This document shows positions 24,330 to 37,487 of a stretch of 64,000 nucleotides of DNA, one piece after another. A program made the translations under genes and the position numbers. How positions within the stretch are numbered: position 1 is the stretch's first letter; each line of letters begins with the position of its first letter. Location: positions 83,106,705-83,170,704 of the forward strand of contig CP136067.1 of the NCBI GenBank assembly GCA_032622095.1, written 5' to 3'. The notes beneath the pieces were generated by a model. The model was not told the DNA's origin. It worked only from the letters and a program-made list of their open reading frames with translations, and made no database searches. The stretch comes from Siphonodentalium dalli. Lineage: Eukaryota > Mollusca > Scaphopoda > Gadilida > Siphonodentaliidae.

Positions 24330-27300
24330 TGTCTGGCATTTCGTGTTGTCTAACATATAACAACTGCACATCCCGCTGGATCCCGATGGTACAGGGAACT
24401 CGCCAAGGAAGTACGTTTTCGCCAATAGTTTATACTATCTTCATAGATGCTTTATTATACAGGATAGAGAAGTCGAACGTTAGTTTTAAGCTTTCCAACG
24501 TCAATTGTTCTTCACCCACCCATGCTGACGATATGGCACTTTGTTCACTTACGTCTTACGGTCTGCAGTCACTGATTGATATTTGTGTCAACTATAGCAA
24601 CTTTTGGAGGTATAGGTACAATCCTACAAAAACAGTAATTTGCATATTTAATGAGTCCGCTGACACTGCGCTTAAAACAAACAGATCTTGGAATCTTAAT
24701 GGCCGGACAATCATTGAAGGTGATCATGTCACGCATCTGGGGATTCCACTTGAGAAGCATGCATTCCGAACAAAATTTGTGGAGAATATTTGTTCAAAGT
24801 TACGTTCAACATATTTTATTATTTCAAATGCAGGTTTGTATGCTGGTGGTATGACACATATTAGCTGTCTCAAAATATACAAGTCGGTTGTTCTCCCGCG
24901 TGCTTTATATGGCAGTGATCTCCTTTGTGAGCAGACTTCATCTGACAAGGGGGGGGGCTCGGTGGCTCAATCGGTTAGGGGTACAACTCCAAGCCGTTTC
25001 GCCCTCCAGCGCTGGCGATTAGGGTTCATATCCACATGTTTCCATCGTGGACTTTGTAACTCGAAATCGTTATCTGGTGGAGTTACCAGTTACTCGCCGA
25101 TGGCCGGTGGTTTGCCGCACATGGTTGACGAGTTTATCAGCCATTGAAATCACTGTTAGATTAGTCGCAAGTGTGCGGATTTCCTCCACCACTAAAACTG
25201 GCAATGTCGTGATATGGCCTTAGTGGCTAAAGCGACAATAAACCCCAATCAATCAATCAATCATCTGACAAGGAACGTCTGGAAAAGTCACACCGTCTGT
25301 GTTTAAAGCACATTCAAGGCTTGCCAATGCGTATACGTACCGATATCGTTCTAGGTCTTCTGGGGTGTTTTCCTATTGAGCGAGACATTGAATACAGAAA
25401 GTTTTCTTTGTTTTGCTCAGTATGTCATCTTAAACGGGGGAAGTCCGCGAAGGAGATCTTCCTGTACAGACTATTTCAATATGTGACATGCCTCAAGCTG
25501 TCAATAGGAACGCCTGCTCTGATTTGTTCCAGTTACTACACAAACGGGGCCTTCTTGAGAACGTTTATGCGTATCTCTCTTCTGTGGCATTCCCGGACAA
25601 ATGTTTGTGGAAATGTTTTGTCGGACAGAGTGACTTAATTTGGGAACTGTCTTGGTCTTCCAGAACTAAGTATGATATATATTTTTGGAGATTCAACTCA
25701 GCCGATTCTTGCGTGCAAATGTCATATACATGGAAAGCCTGTAAGAAATTTCCGTCGGAGAAAGGCAACTTTTACGTAGCGGCAAAACTTTTATTGCTCA
25801 AAATTATTTGGTGATGAAGAATCTTGTCACGTGTGTGGCACATCCTACACTGACAGAACGGCGCACATTTTACTTTATTGCTCATTCTTAGAGGCCGATA
25901 GACTTTGTTTCTGGTATGACTTGATCGACACTTTCCATGTAAATACTTTTATTTCTGTAGACTCTATGTCATTAGACGATCAATTACTTTTATTTCTGGG
26001 TGTTATTCCTATAGAAACTCTATCACAGCATTACAATGACGAGGAGCTTTCGCTTATGGGAGTTTTTCTTAAGGCAACACATGATATGTGGTTTAAATGG
26101 AGCTTATAGCGCGTCCGGGACGCCGACAAAGAATGTCTGACTTACATTAGCTCTCATTTTCATTGAAAGTCATATTTTCGCTAATTAACAGCAATCTCAA
26201 TTATGTTCTCTTTTTAACAACCGAACGTTTAATAACATACGCCAACTTAACGGTTATTAAACGTTCAGTAGTTATATGCACATTCAAGAGTTCTGTTATC
26301 GTTAAAACGCAGCGACGCGGTGAGCAGGATGCACACTCTGGACCTCCCGTACCCTGAAATTATGTGCTAATTCCAATGAAAATTGTTAAATATGTTGATC
26401 TTTAAAATTTGCAAAGATATACTGTTTCCACAATTAACTTTCGGTCGATCTAAGTGATGAAAGCACTGTCCCGAGCCTGCAGCATGCTTTCTGTTTTGCC
26501 ATGTCGCTGTGGGGAATGGGTCTGTTAGTGAATGTGTAGCTTTATGCTACGGTCTGTTGACATATATCTGTATCTATTGTCAAGAATGTGTGTGCTTGTT
26601 TTTATTTATTTAATTATTTATTTATGTATGTATGTATTTATCTATTTATTGTGTGCCTATGTGTGATTGTATTGATGAGTGCTTGTGTCTCATGGTGGCA
26701 GGAATTACTATTTACTTTCCTTTCTATATTTATAATTTTATTGTAACATGTATTTTGTAAAACATACTCTCCTAGCTGGGGGGAAATAAAGATATATGTA
26801 TATAATTTATCAATCTTTTCAAGGTTTGTACAATAATATGTTTTTTTTATCCATGGGTTGAGTTATTTCCTCTAGTACGTGTGTCAGAACAAGAATAGTA
26901 GAATGATATATGCTAAAGCCATATGGACTATTATATAAGATGTTGTAATTGGTTAGATAACCACTCAATCTATTATACATTAGTTTCTCGAAAAAATTTG
27001 AAACTGGTCTGTTTTGCTTAGAAGAGTTGGGTATTTGGATATGAAGATGGGGCTTACTTTTGCTGTCTTCATAAGATCTGGAAATGCTCCATTAGCTAGC
27101 AAATATAGCTAGCATATATGAGTTAAAGGTAATATAAACTATTCAAGCATATAATTATGGGTTTTCTTTTGTGACCATTGTGGACACATTTAGTTCTTAG
27201 AAATTATCCGTATCTGCGCAAACTAAAGCTGGCGCATATGCGAATAATTTTCCACCCTGATAGAAATTCCAGTTTCTAAAAACCGCATATAATTGGAAAG

Positions 27301-27387
27301 CCTATACATCATGTTGGAGGAAATCGGTGATAATATGTTTGTTTTTTTTATCAATTTTGTTTCCACGCTGACAAACCCATGCACTTT
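24330..27387 (+). pseudogene. RT fragment, tandem unit 3
   Basis: Same content as unit 2, with the second variant set: a 9-bp in-frame insertion near 24671 (adds LKTN in place of H) and GAGCAG for GATCTG near 24929. The SINE lies at 24951-25262, the zinc knuckle near 25828-25884 and the stop at 26109. The frame changes downstream of the SINE are the same as in unit 1, so the copy was dead before amplification. Confidence 0.85.
24951..25262 (+). mobile_element. tRNA-derived SINE, unit 3
   Basis: Same insertion as in unit 1. Here the target duplication reads as 12 bp, CATCTGACAAGG (24939-24950 and 25262-25273), because the base before it is preserved. That suggests this is closest to the original insertion junction. 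The tail is a slightly longer (TCAA)n than in units 1-2. Confidence 0.85.
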
Positions 27388-30300
27388 TGTCTGGCATTTC
27401 GTGTTGTCTAACATATAACAACTGCACATCCCGCTGGATCCCGATGGTACAGGGAACTCGCCAAGGAAGTACGTTTTCGCCAATAGTTTATACTATCTTC
27501 ATAGATGCTTTATTATACAGGATAGAGAAGTCGAACGTTAGTTTTAAGCTTTCCAACGTCAATTGTTCTTCACCCACCCATGCTGACGATATGGCACTTT
27601 GTTCACTTACGTCTTACGGTCTGCAGTCACTGATTGATATTTGTGTCAACTATAGCAACTTTTGGAGGTATAGGTACAATCCTACAAAAACAGTAATTTG
27701 CATATTTAATGAGTCCGCTGACACTGCGCTTAAAACAAACAGATCTTGGAATCTTAATGGCCGGACAATCATTGAAGGTGATCATGTCACGCATCTGGGG
27801 ATTCCACTTGAGAAGCATGCATTCCGAACAAAATTTGTGGAGAATATTTGTTCAAAGTTACGTTCAACATATTTTATTATTTCAAATGCAGGTTTGTATG
27901 CTGGTGGTATGACACATATTAGCTGTCTCAAAATATACAAGTCGGTTGTTCTCCCGCGTGCTTTATATGGCAGTGATCTCCTTTGTGAGCAGACTTCATC
28001 TGACAAGGGGGGGGCTCGGTGGCTCAATCGGTTAGGGGTACAACTCCAAGCCGTTTCGCCCTCCAGCGCTGGCGATTAGGGTTCAAATCCACATGTTTCC
28101 ATCGTGGACTTTGTAACTCGAAATCGTTATCTGGTGGAGTTACCAGTTACTCGCCGATGGCCGGTGGTTTGCCGCACATGGTTGACGAGTTTATCAGCCA
28201 TTGAAATCACTGTTAGATTAGTCGCAAGTGTGCGGATTTCCTCCACCACTAAAACTGGCAATGTCGTGATATGGCCTTAGTGGCTAAAGCGACAATAAAC
28301 CCCAATCAATCAATCAATCATCTGACAAGGAACGTCTGGAAAAGTCACACCGTCTGTGTTTAAAGCACATTCAAGGCTTGCCAATGCGTATACGTACCGA
28401 TATCGTTCTAGGTCTTCTGGGGTGTTTTCCTATTGAGCGAGACATTGAATACAGAAAGTTTTCTTTGTTTTGCTCAGTATGTCATCTTAAACGGGGGAAG
28501 TCCGCGAAGGAGATCTTCCTGTACAGACTATTTCAATATGTGACATGCCTCAAGCTGTCAATAGGAACGCCTGCTCTGATTTGTTCCAGTTACTACACAA
28601 ACGGGGCCTTCTTGAGAACGTTTATGCGTATCTCTCTTCTGTGGCATTCCCGGACAAATGTTTGTGGAAATGTTTTGTCGGACAGAGTGACTTAATTTGG
28701 GAACTGTCTTGGTCTTCCAGAACTAAGTATGATATATATTTTTGGAGATTCAACTCAGCCGATTCTTGCGTGCAAATGTCATATACATGGAAAGCCTGTA
28801 AGAAATTTCCGTCGGAGAAAGGCAACTTTTACGTAGCGGCAAAACTTTTATTGCTCAAAATTATTTGGTGATGAAGAATCTTGTCACGTGTGTGGCACAT
28901 CCTACACTGACAGAACGGCGCACATTTTACTTTATTGCTCATTCTTAGAGGCCGATAGACTTTGTTTCTGGTATGACTTGATCGACACTTTCCATGTAAA
29001 TACTTTTATTTCTGTAGACTCTATGTCATTAGACGATCAATTACTTTTATTTCTGGGTGTTATTCCTATAGAAACTCTATCACAGCATTACAATGACGAG
29101 GAGCTTTCGCTTATGGGAGTTTTTCTTAAGGCAACACATGATATGTGGTTTAAATGGAGCTTATAGCGCGTCCGGGACGCCGACAAAGAATGTCTGACTT
29201 ACATTAGCTCTCATTTTCATTGAAAGTCATATTTTCGCTAATTAACAGCAATCTCAATTATGTTCTCTTTTTAACAACCGAACGTTTAATAACATACGCC
29301 AACTTAACGGTTATTAAACGTTCAGTAGTTATATGCACATTCAAGAGTTCTGTTATCGTTAAAACGCAGCGACGCGGTGAGCAGGATGCACACTCTGGAC
29401 CTCCCGTACCCTGAAATTATGTGCTAATTCCAATGAAAATTGTTAAATATGTTGATCTTTAAAATTTGCAAAGATATACTGTTTCCACAATTAACTTTCG
29501 GTCGATCTAAGTGATGAAAGCACTGTCCCGAGCCTGCAGCATGCTTTCTGTTTTGCCATGTCGCTGTGGGGAATGGGTCTGTTAGTGAATGTGTAGCTTT
29601 ATGCTACGGTCTGTTGACATATATCTGTATCTATTGTCAAGAATGTGTGTGCTTGTTTTTATTTATTTAATTATTTATTTATGTATGTATGTATTTATCT
29701 ATTTATTGTGTGCCTATGTGTGATTGTATTGATGAGTGCTTGTGTCTCATGGTGGCAGGAATTACTATTTACTTTCCTTTCTATATTTATAATTTTATTG
29801 TAACATGTATTTTGTAAAACATACTCTCCTAGCTGGGGGAAAATAAAGATATATGTATATAATTTATCAATCTTTTCAAGGTTTGTACAATAATATGTTT
29901 TTTTTATCCATGGGTTGAGTTATTTCCTCTAGTACGTGTGTCAGAACAAGAATAGTAGAATGATATATGCTAAAGCCATATGGACTATTATATAAGATGT
30001 TGTAATTGGTTAGATAACCACTCAATCTATTATACATTAGTTTCTCGAAAAAATTTGAAACTGGTCTGTTTTGCTTAGAAGAGTTGGGTATTTGGATATG
30101 AAGATGGGGCTTACTTTTGCTGTCTTGATAAGATCTGGAAATGCTCCATTAGCTAGCAAATATAGCTAGCATATATGAGTTAAAGGTAATATAAACTATT
30201 CAAGCATATAATTATGGGTTTTCTTTTGTGACCATTGTGGACACATTTAGTTCTTAGAAATTATCCGTATCTGCGCAAACTAAAGCTGGCGCATATGCGA

Positions 30301-30444
30301 ATAATTTTCCACCCTGATAGAAATTCCAGTTTCTAAAAACCGCATATAATTGGAAAGCCTATACATCATGTTGGAGGAAATCGGTGATAATATGTTTGTT
30401 TTTTTTATCAATTTTGTTTCCACGCTGACAAACCCATGCACTTT
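27388..30444 (+). pseudogene. RT fragment, tandem unit 4
   Basis: Carries the unit-3 variant set (LKTN insertion, GAGCAG) and the SINE at 28009-28319. A shorter G run at the SINE junction shifts the local frame relative to unit 3, so the open frame stops at 28079. The C-terminal part ends at 29166. No intact domain set remains. Confidence 0.85.
28009..28319 (+). mobile_element. tRNA-derived SINE, unit 4
   Basis: Same SINE and site, with duplication ATCTGACAAGG at 27998-28008 and 28320-28330. A and B boxes are intact by eye. Confidence 0.85.
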
Positions 30445-33400
30445 TGTCTGGCATTTCGTGTTGTCTAACATATAACAACTGCACATCCCGCTGGATCCCG
30501 ATGGTACAGGGAACTCGCCAAGGAAATACGTTTTCGCCAATAGTTTATACTATCTTCATAGATGCTTTATTATACAGGATAGAGAAGTCGAACGTTAGTT
30601 TTAAGCTTTCCAACGTCAATTGTTCTTCACCCACCCATGCTGACGATATGGCACTTTGTTCACTTACGTCTTACGGTCTGCAGTCACTGATTGATATTTG
30701 TGTCAACTATAGCAACTTTTGGAGGTATAGGTACAATCCTACAAAAACAGTAATTTGCATATTTAATGAGTCCGCTGACACTGCGCTTAAAACAAACAGA
30801 TCTTGGAATCTTAATGGCCGGACAATCATTGAAGGTGATCATGTCACGCATCTGGGGATTCCACTTGAGAAGCATGCATTCCGAACAAAATTTGTGGAGA
30901 ATATTTGTTCAAAGTTACGTTCAACATATTTTATTATTTCAAATGCAGGTTTGTATGCTGGTGGTATGACACATATTAGCTGTCTCAAAATATACAAGTC
31001 GGTTGTTCTCCCGCGTGCTTTATATGGCAGTGATCTCCTTTGTGAGCAGACTTCATCTGACAAGGGGGGGGCTCGGTGGCTCAATCGGTTAGGGGTACAA
31101 CTCCAAGCCGTTTCGCCCTCCAGCGCTGGCGATTAGGGTTCAAATCCACATGTTTCCATCGTGGACTTTGTAACTCGAAATCGTTATCTGGTGGAGTTAC
31201 CAGTTACTCGCCGATGGCCGGTGGTTTGCCGCACATGGTTGACGAGTTTATCAGCCATTGAAATCACTGTTAGATTAGTCGCAAGTGTGCGGATTTCCTC
31301 CACCACTAAAACTGGCAATGTCGTGATATGGCCTTAGTGGCTAAAGCGACAATAAACCCCAATCAATCAATCAATCATCTGACAAGGAACGTCTGGAAAA
31401 GTCACACCGTCTGTGTTTAAAGCACATTCAAGGCTTGCCAATGCGTATACGTACCGATATCGTTCTAGGTCTTCTGGGGTGTTTTCCTATTGAGCGAGAC
31501 ATTGAATACAGAAAGTTTTCTTTGTTTTGCTCAGTATGTCATCTTAAACGGGGGAAGTCCGCGAAGGAGATCTTCCTGTACAGACTATTTCAATATGTGA
31601 CATGCCTCAAGCTGTCAATAGGAACGCCTGCTCTGATTTGTTCCAGTTACTACACAAACGGGGCCTTCTTGAGAACGTTTATGCGTATCTCTCTTCTGTG
31701 GCATTCCCGGACAAATGTTTGTGGAAATGTTTTGTCGGACAGAGTGACTTAATTTGGGAACTGTCTTGGTCTTCCAGAACTAAGTATGATATATATTTTT
31801 GGAGATTCAACTCAGCCGATTCTTGCGTGCAAATGTCATATACATGGAAAGCCTGTAAGAAATTTCCGTCGGAGAAAGGCAACTTTTACGTAGCGGCAAA
31901 ACTTTTATTGCTCAAAATTATTTGGTGATGAAGAATCTTGTCACGTGTGTGGCACATCCTACACTGACAGAACGGCGCACATTTTACTTTATTGCTCATT
32001 CTTAGAGGCCGATAGACTTTGTTTCTGGTATGACTTGATCGACACTTTCCATGTAAATACTTTTATTTCTGTAGACTCTATGTCATTAGACGATCAATTA
32101 CTTTTATTTCTGGGTGTTATTCCTATAGAAACTCTATCACAGCATTACAATGACGAGGAGCTTTCGCTTATGGGAGTTTTTCTTAAGGCAACACATGATA
32201 TGTGGTTTAAATGGAGCTTATAGCGCGTCCGGGACGCCGACAAAGAATGTCTGACTTACATTAGCTCTCATTTTCATTGAAAGTCATATTTTCGCTAATT
32301 AACAGCAATCTCAATTATGTTCTCTTTTTAACAACCGAACGTTTAATAACATACGCCAACTTAACGGTTATTAAACGTTCAGTAGTTATATGCACATTCA
32401 AGAGTTCTGTTATCGTTAAAACGCAGCGACGCGGTGAGCAGGATGCACACTCTGGACCTCCCGTACCCTGAAATTATGTGCTAATTCCAATGAAAATTGT
32501 TAAATATGTTGATCTTTAAAATTTGCAAAGATATACTGTTTCCACAATTAACTTTCGGTCGATCTAAGTGATGAAAGCACTGTCCCTAGCCTGCAGCATG
32601 CTTTCTGTTTTGCCATGTCGCTGTGGGGAATGGGTCTGTTAGTGAATGTGTAGCTTTATGCTACGGTCTGTTGACATATATATATGTATCTATTGTCAAG
32701 AATGTGTGTGCTTGTTTTTATTTATTTAATTATTTATTTATGTATGTATTTATCTATTTATTGTGTGCCTGTGTGTGATTGTATTGATGAGTGCTTGTGT
32801 CTCATGGTGGCAGGAATTACTATTTACTTTCCTTTCTATATTTATAATTTTATTGTAACATGTATTTTGTAAAACATACTCTCCTAGCTGGGGGGAAATA
32901 AAGATATATGTATATAATTTAGCAATCTTTTCAAGGTTTGTACAATAATATGGTTTTTTTTATCCATGGGTTGAGTTATTTCCTCTAGTACGTGTGTCAG
33001 AACAAGAATAGTAGAATGATATATGCTAAAGCCATATGGACTATTATATAAGATGTTGTAATTGGTTAGATAACCACTCAATCTATTATACATTAGTTTC
33101 TCGAAAAAATTTGAAACTGGTCTGTTTTGCTTAGAAGAGTTGGGTATTTGGATATGAAGATGGGGCTTACTTTTGCTGTCTTCATAAGATCTGGAAATGC
33201 TCCATTAGCTAGCGAATATAGCTAGCATATATGAGTTAAAGGTAATATAAACTATTCAAGCATATAATTATGGGTTTTCTTTTGTGACCATTGTGGACAC
33301 ATTTAGTTCTTAGAAATTATCCGTATCTGCGCAAACTAAAGCTGGCGCATAGGCGACTAATTTTCCACCCTGATAGAAATTCCAGTTTCTAAAAACCGCA

Positions 33401-33499
33401 TATAATTGGAAAGCCTATACATCATGTTGGAGGAAATCGGTGATAATATGTTTTTTTTTTCATCAATTTTGTATCCACGCTGACAAACCCATGCACTTT
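30445..33499 (+). pseudogene. RT fragment, tandem unit 5 (last)
   Basis: Carries the unit-3/4 variants in the RT part (with a private change GTRQGN for GTRQGS near 30528) and the SINE at 31066-31376. The stop of the C-terminal part is at 32223. Its 3' end has private differences (TCCCTAGCC near 32584, GCATAGGCG near 33347, TTTTTTTTTTCATC near 33460) and runs into unique DNA at 33500. It therefore holds the ancestral right flank of the array. Confidence 0.85.
31066..31376 (+). mobile_element. tRNA-derived SINE, unit 5
   Basis: Same SINE and site, with duplication ATCTGACAAGG at 31055-31065 and 31377-31387. Confidence 0.85.
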
Positions 33500-34314
33500 G
33501 GCATCTTTAAACCATCATTAGATTTCATGGATCATAGAGTGAGAGCTTTCCGATGAATGGCAACAAGCCATATTTCCGACTAAATCCTGAAAAGTTACCC
33601 ATAATTATGCTTTGGCTAAGGAGTCGCTAATTAGAGCATTACTGTAGCTATATAAGTTTGTGTATGAAGAATCTGATTGCTCTTCTATATTCACAATTTT
33701 ATGGCTTCAAGTGTTCGGCAAAAAAAAATAGCCACTCGAAGAAAAGCCAGTATCTGCACTAAACATCCAAGAACATACATGTTCTAAATTAGTTTAATGA
33801 TGGTTGCAATCATTTTATCAGTGCAATTTGATTGTCTTAATATTTTCTTCAAAAGATGAGTGTCCGTTTTAAACACGTACTCCGAGAGTCCGCGACCTAA
33901 ATTATAAATGCCACTGAAAGATTCAAGTTGTTTAAGTCGTCTGCTAAAATGTACACAAGTAGTCTATTTGAGTATGGTATTAGGAAAAGCTGGGACCGAA
34001 CACATTCGCCCATTCGATACGACGGTCTATTACATTATATAGTAAGCAGTCAGTCAAGAAATATAATAGTCTAATGTATGTTAGCAAGGTATAACATCAA
34101 TACCATACGGTAAGACCTTTGACTTGCTATAAAATTAAAGATGATCTACCAAAGATGGGCCCGAATTACAGCAAAAAGATGTTTATACATCCCTATATCA
34201 AGACTACAAATCGCTATTTTTCTGAATAAAATACAGACAAAAACTGAAGATGGGGTATAATATTTATAAACCGAGCCCCACTGTGGAATCATAATGATAA
34301 GATACATAGAGGAT
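33500..34314. other. Unassigned intergenic DNA
   Basis: Right flank of the tandem array. A/T-rich, with no gene, RNA or repeat boundary that I can support. Confidence 0.5.
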
Positions 34315-34447
34315 ATCTACACTTTTTGGTTAGATATGAGATGTAAAAAAAAAATGAATTTCCACGAGTGGCTCTACCACGAGTGGAAATTCATTTTCTG
34401 TGTCATCACGAATGAGATAATTACTATATCCAACAAAAAGTGTAGAT
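34315..34447. repeat. Foldback (MITE-like) element
   Basis: The outer arms ATCTACACTTTTTGG (34315-34329) and CCAACAAAAAGTGTAGAT (34430-34447) pair. Inside, AATGAATTTCCACGAGTGG and CCACGAGTGGAAATTCATT form a second strong stem around the loop CTCTA. The whole 133 bp can fold into one hairpin. It may be a small non-autonomous DNA element. No target duplication was identified. Confidence 0.65.
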
Positions 34448-34726
34448 GTTCTGTTTATTATATGCTCCGCTCAATTGACGCATGGTTCAACTTGAAAGAA
34501 GAGTAAAAAGTGCTAATTTGTATAACCAAGCACAGCCATGGTAATGAGCTTGTGCATATAATTCTAGTTCCATTTTTCAGAGAGATTGGTTGAGGGGAAA
34601 AGGGGCTAACATCATAGTATGTCTAACAAAGAAATTTACCTTGATCGCAAATTACAATTTCTCAATGAAGCGATGTTAACTCATCTCGTACCGAATCACT
34701 TTTAATTTTAGCGCGGATGGATATGG

Positions 34727-34746
34727 GTGAGATATCGATATCTCAC
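34727..34746. repeat. Perfect 20-bp palindrome
   Basis: GTGAGATATCGATATCTCAC reads the same on both strands. It lies in otherwise featureless DNA. It could be a protein-binding site or the tip of an element; nothing nearby decides. Confidence 0.8.
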
Positions 34747-35139
34747 TAGTCGGATAATGGTCTTTATCTGATGCAACAATACTACTATTTGATAGCATAA
34801 CATATAATAATAGCTATTATGATTGATTAGTGCAACTTGGATTTGCAACATCATAATCTCAGACATCAATCAAATAATCAATCTCAGAATAATCAAAATA
34901 TGCATAAAAACAAATTAATTTGAGTTGTCACCACATATGCCAACACTTACAATAATGATGAGGCATCACACCCATGGCTCAATGTAACAAGTGCACCGCT
35001 GGGCCGACTGTACAATCAGAGAGGATTTATCTTATTTTTGTGCAAATACTTATTAAATGGCACTTTGTAAAGTTATGTTATTCATGAGTATTTAGTACGA
35101 ATGTTGTTCTATATTAGCTTCAAATTTGGTCTGGTGCCA

Positions 35140-35700
35140 CAAAAATAGAAGGAAAACTGAATTTTCTAAAAAAAAAATGAATTTTTTAAGTCGAAAAAGG
35201 GTCATAACTCTAACAAAAATTATCCGATTGAACCGAAATTTTACCTTGTTATCAAGTTATCATCTGGAAACCAAAAAAAGTAGCAGAACAACCTGAATTT
35301 TCTAAGTCCAAAAAGGGGCGTAACTCTGGAAAAAATGGGCGGACGAAACCACGGCTATGGGGAAATCTTGTTCCCCCGGCTGGTCTATTGGCATACCAAA
35401 GATCAACTGAATTGAATTAGCGAAACCAAAGTTATGAGTTGAAACGTTCGTATGCCACAGAAAACTGAATTTTCTAAGTCCAAAAAGGGGCGTAACTCTG
35501 GAAAAAAATGGGCGGCCGAAACCGCAGTTATGGGGAAATCTTGTCCCCCCGGCGGGTCTATTAGCATATCAAAGATCAACTGAATTGAGTTAGCGAAACC
35601 AAAGTTATGAGTTGAAACGTTCGCACGGACGGAAGGACGGATGGACGGAATGACGGACGGACGGACGGACGGACGGAGGGCTCCACTATATACCCCCAAA
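35140..35700. repeat. Repeat block with units of about 172 bp and (GGAC)n tail
   Basis: The phrase AAGTCC/GAAAAAGGG(T/G)CATAACTCT recurs at about 35187, 35304 and 35476; the last two units are near-identical over about 170 bp. The block ends in a GGAC-rich run (35630-35688) and a small inverted repeat around 35697-35720. It resembles the insertion at 16249-17221 in phrase and period, so the two are probably one family. Confidence 0.6.
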
Positions 35701-35716
35701 TCTCCATCGGAGATCG

Positions 35717-37440
35717 GGGCATAATAATCACCTACTGAGCTATTGGTATTATTGCTGTGAAAAGACCACAGCACGTGAATGACACCCACGCGTGTTATAG
35801 TGTAGGTAGTTAGCGTTTTGATCAATACAAGTCGGATAAAAGCGCCATTTTTTAATATCTTGTTGGACAGCATCTCTAGTCTAGGAATTTTTTCAAGAAC
35901 CAACTTTTTGACCGACGTAGAGCCGAAAATTTAAGATGGCGTCCAAGATGGCCGCCGGTTTGACGGTGGTACACTTAATAGCTTTGCTTCTCAATTTTAT
36001 ATGTTTAACATAACGAATTCCACCCTATTATCTAAGAATGGTGGTTATCGAATAATAGCCCCCACTTTTAGTTGAAAAATGGCCACAATTATTCAAGATG
36101 GATGCCAAAATGGCGGCAAAAACATGGAAATGTTTTTTTTTTTCCTTATTTTTGTTTAAATACTTTACAATTTTAGAGATAATATAAGAAAAGATATCAA
36201 CAATGTGTTGACTATTCGATGGAATAACCTCTGTGAAAGAGTCATGCACACTAAAGGCGAAGTAGTGTAGTTTGTTATGGTACAAATGTGAGGTAGAATA
36301 TGTGCTATGTAAATGAGCAAAATTATTCTCCGACAGGTTTTCATTCTGTAAATGCTTAGAAACGAACCATGAATGGCTCTGATGTCTTCAATTCTATTTG
36401 CGACACTACTATATGGTTGGATAAATTGAATAAACATTTTAATATCGAGATATTTACAAATAACAATTTAGTAGTGGATTTACCACGAAATTAGGAAACA
36501 CCAAATGACAAAACCCATAATCGTCAAACTCAATTTGGTTCTCAAAACAGGAACACATGGAAGGTATTCTGCAACACATCTTCATCATCCGGACTCGTAT
36601 TCAAATTATAAATACTATGAAATTTGAAAATGCACTTTGTTTTAAACAAACTGAATTGAACAATTCACTTCTCACAACCACACGGCTGCACAACTTCGTA
36701 CATGGAAGTTTGCTTCTTGAACATTTTCACCTGAAACAAACCGATATGCAAACACATTTAGTCAACTCTGTGCACTCTCTAGCTGCGTCTAGGTTGTCAT
36801 CCATAGAGTAACAAAAGAACTGTCAATCAATTTCCATCCAAAGAAGTCAGGTGTTGGAAACTTTGCATCTACTGTGGGGCTTACAGTCCAGATACCAGTC
36901 TGATATATATAGCACGATATTCATTTGAAAGGGCATGTTCCTCGTTGGTGGTATTGAACATTTCATGTCTAGCTTCATTAACTGAGGTCAGGTTCACAGA
37001 TTTGTCATAAACAATCTCAACGAAATGCTAAATACACTCAATAGTGGTGATGAAACATCAAGAACCACACAGGGATTCCTCGTAATTGGCATCAAGCATT
37101 CTGTGAGCTAAGCTTTACAAGCATCCCAAAATTGCGCTTACCCTTACCAAGGAAATGGGAAGTTGAGTCGCATCCTGATATCGGATGGAATATTGGAAGT
37201 ACAGTTGAATTTTGTTTAGCCCATTGAATTGCACATATCAACTATGTTGTAGGTAACATGGGATTTAGACTTCTCGAAAGACAAACAGTTTCAAATGTTT
37301 GCATTGAAGAAGCATAGCATGCAGATGTCCCAACATGATCACGATAATATATGTGTCAACAGTGTGAACAATAATCGATGAATTATCGGTTTGTAGCATA
37401 TGAAATATATGTTCTTCTCACACCAAAACCAGCGATTCGC
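35717..37440 (-). repeat. Left arm of a giant inverted repeat
   Basis: Matches the right arm (37900-40665) in reverse orientation, by eye at something like 75-85% identity with indels. The outer ends read GTGTTATAGTGTAGGTAGTTAG here and the complement of ...AGTGTAGGCAGTTAG at about 40590. Close to each outer end is the pair of motifs AAGATGGCGTCCAAGATGGCC. The arm holds, on the minus strand, the 3' part of the transposon-derived ORF described separately. Confidence 0.75.
36780..37440 (-). pseudogene. Transposon-derived ORF, partial copy in left arm
   Basis: Reading the minus strand from 37440 downwards gives SSIIVHTVDTYIIVIMLGHL, a long decayed stretch with LPISLVRVSAILGCL, then LAHRMLDANYEESLCGS, then FVEIVYDKSVNLTSVNEARHEMF (about 37020-36955). 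These are the same blocks, in the same order, as in the plus-strand copy at 37488-38640. Multiple stops break it and the N-terminal part is absent. Confidence 0.6.
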
Positions 37441-37487
37441 CCATCTATAAAAGGAGGGGCGGTAATAAATGTGACTTCCTAAGCTGC

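Larger units (their letters stand above)
18231..33499 (+). repeat. Five-unit tandem array, about 3.05 kb per unit
   Basis: The five units are 18231-21279, 21280-24329, 24330-27387, 27388-30444 and 30445-33499. Each contains the C-terminal half of the RT ORF, the same SINE at the same site, the retrotransposon 3' region and about 570 bp of non-retrotransposon flank. The original left edge reads CATCAACTTTTGTCTGG and the original right edge CATGCACTTTGGCATC. Every internal junction is CATGCACTTTTGTCTGG, so the first duplication joined the ends at a 5-bp ACTTT microhomology. Units 1-2 share one set of variants (GCGCACAGATC, TGTGATCTG). Units 3-5 share another (an insertion giving GCGCTTAAAACAAACAG, and TGTGAGCAG). 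The array therefore expanded in at least two steps. Confidence 0.9.

Noticed and set aside
18231-33499. Tandem array as a pure assembly artefact
   Set aside because: Units carry two consistent variant classes plus private differences, and the last unit has a distinct end; an artefact would give identical units. Still worth long-read confirmation.
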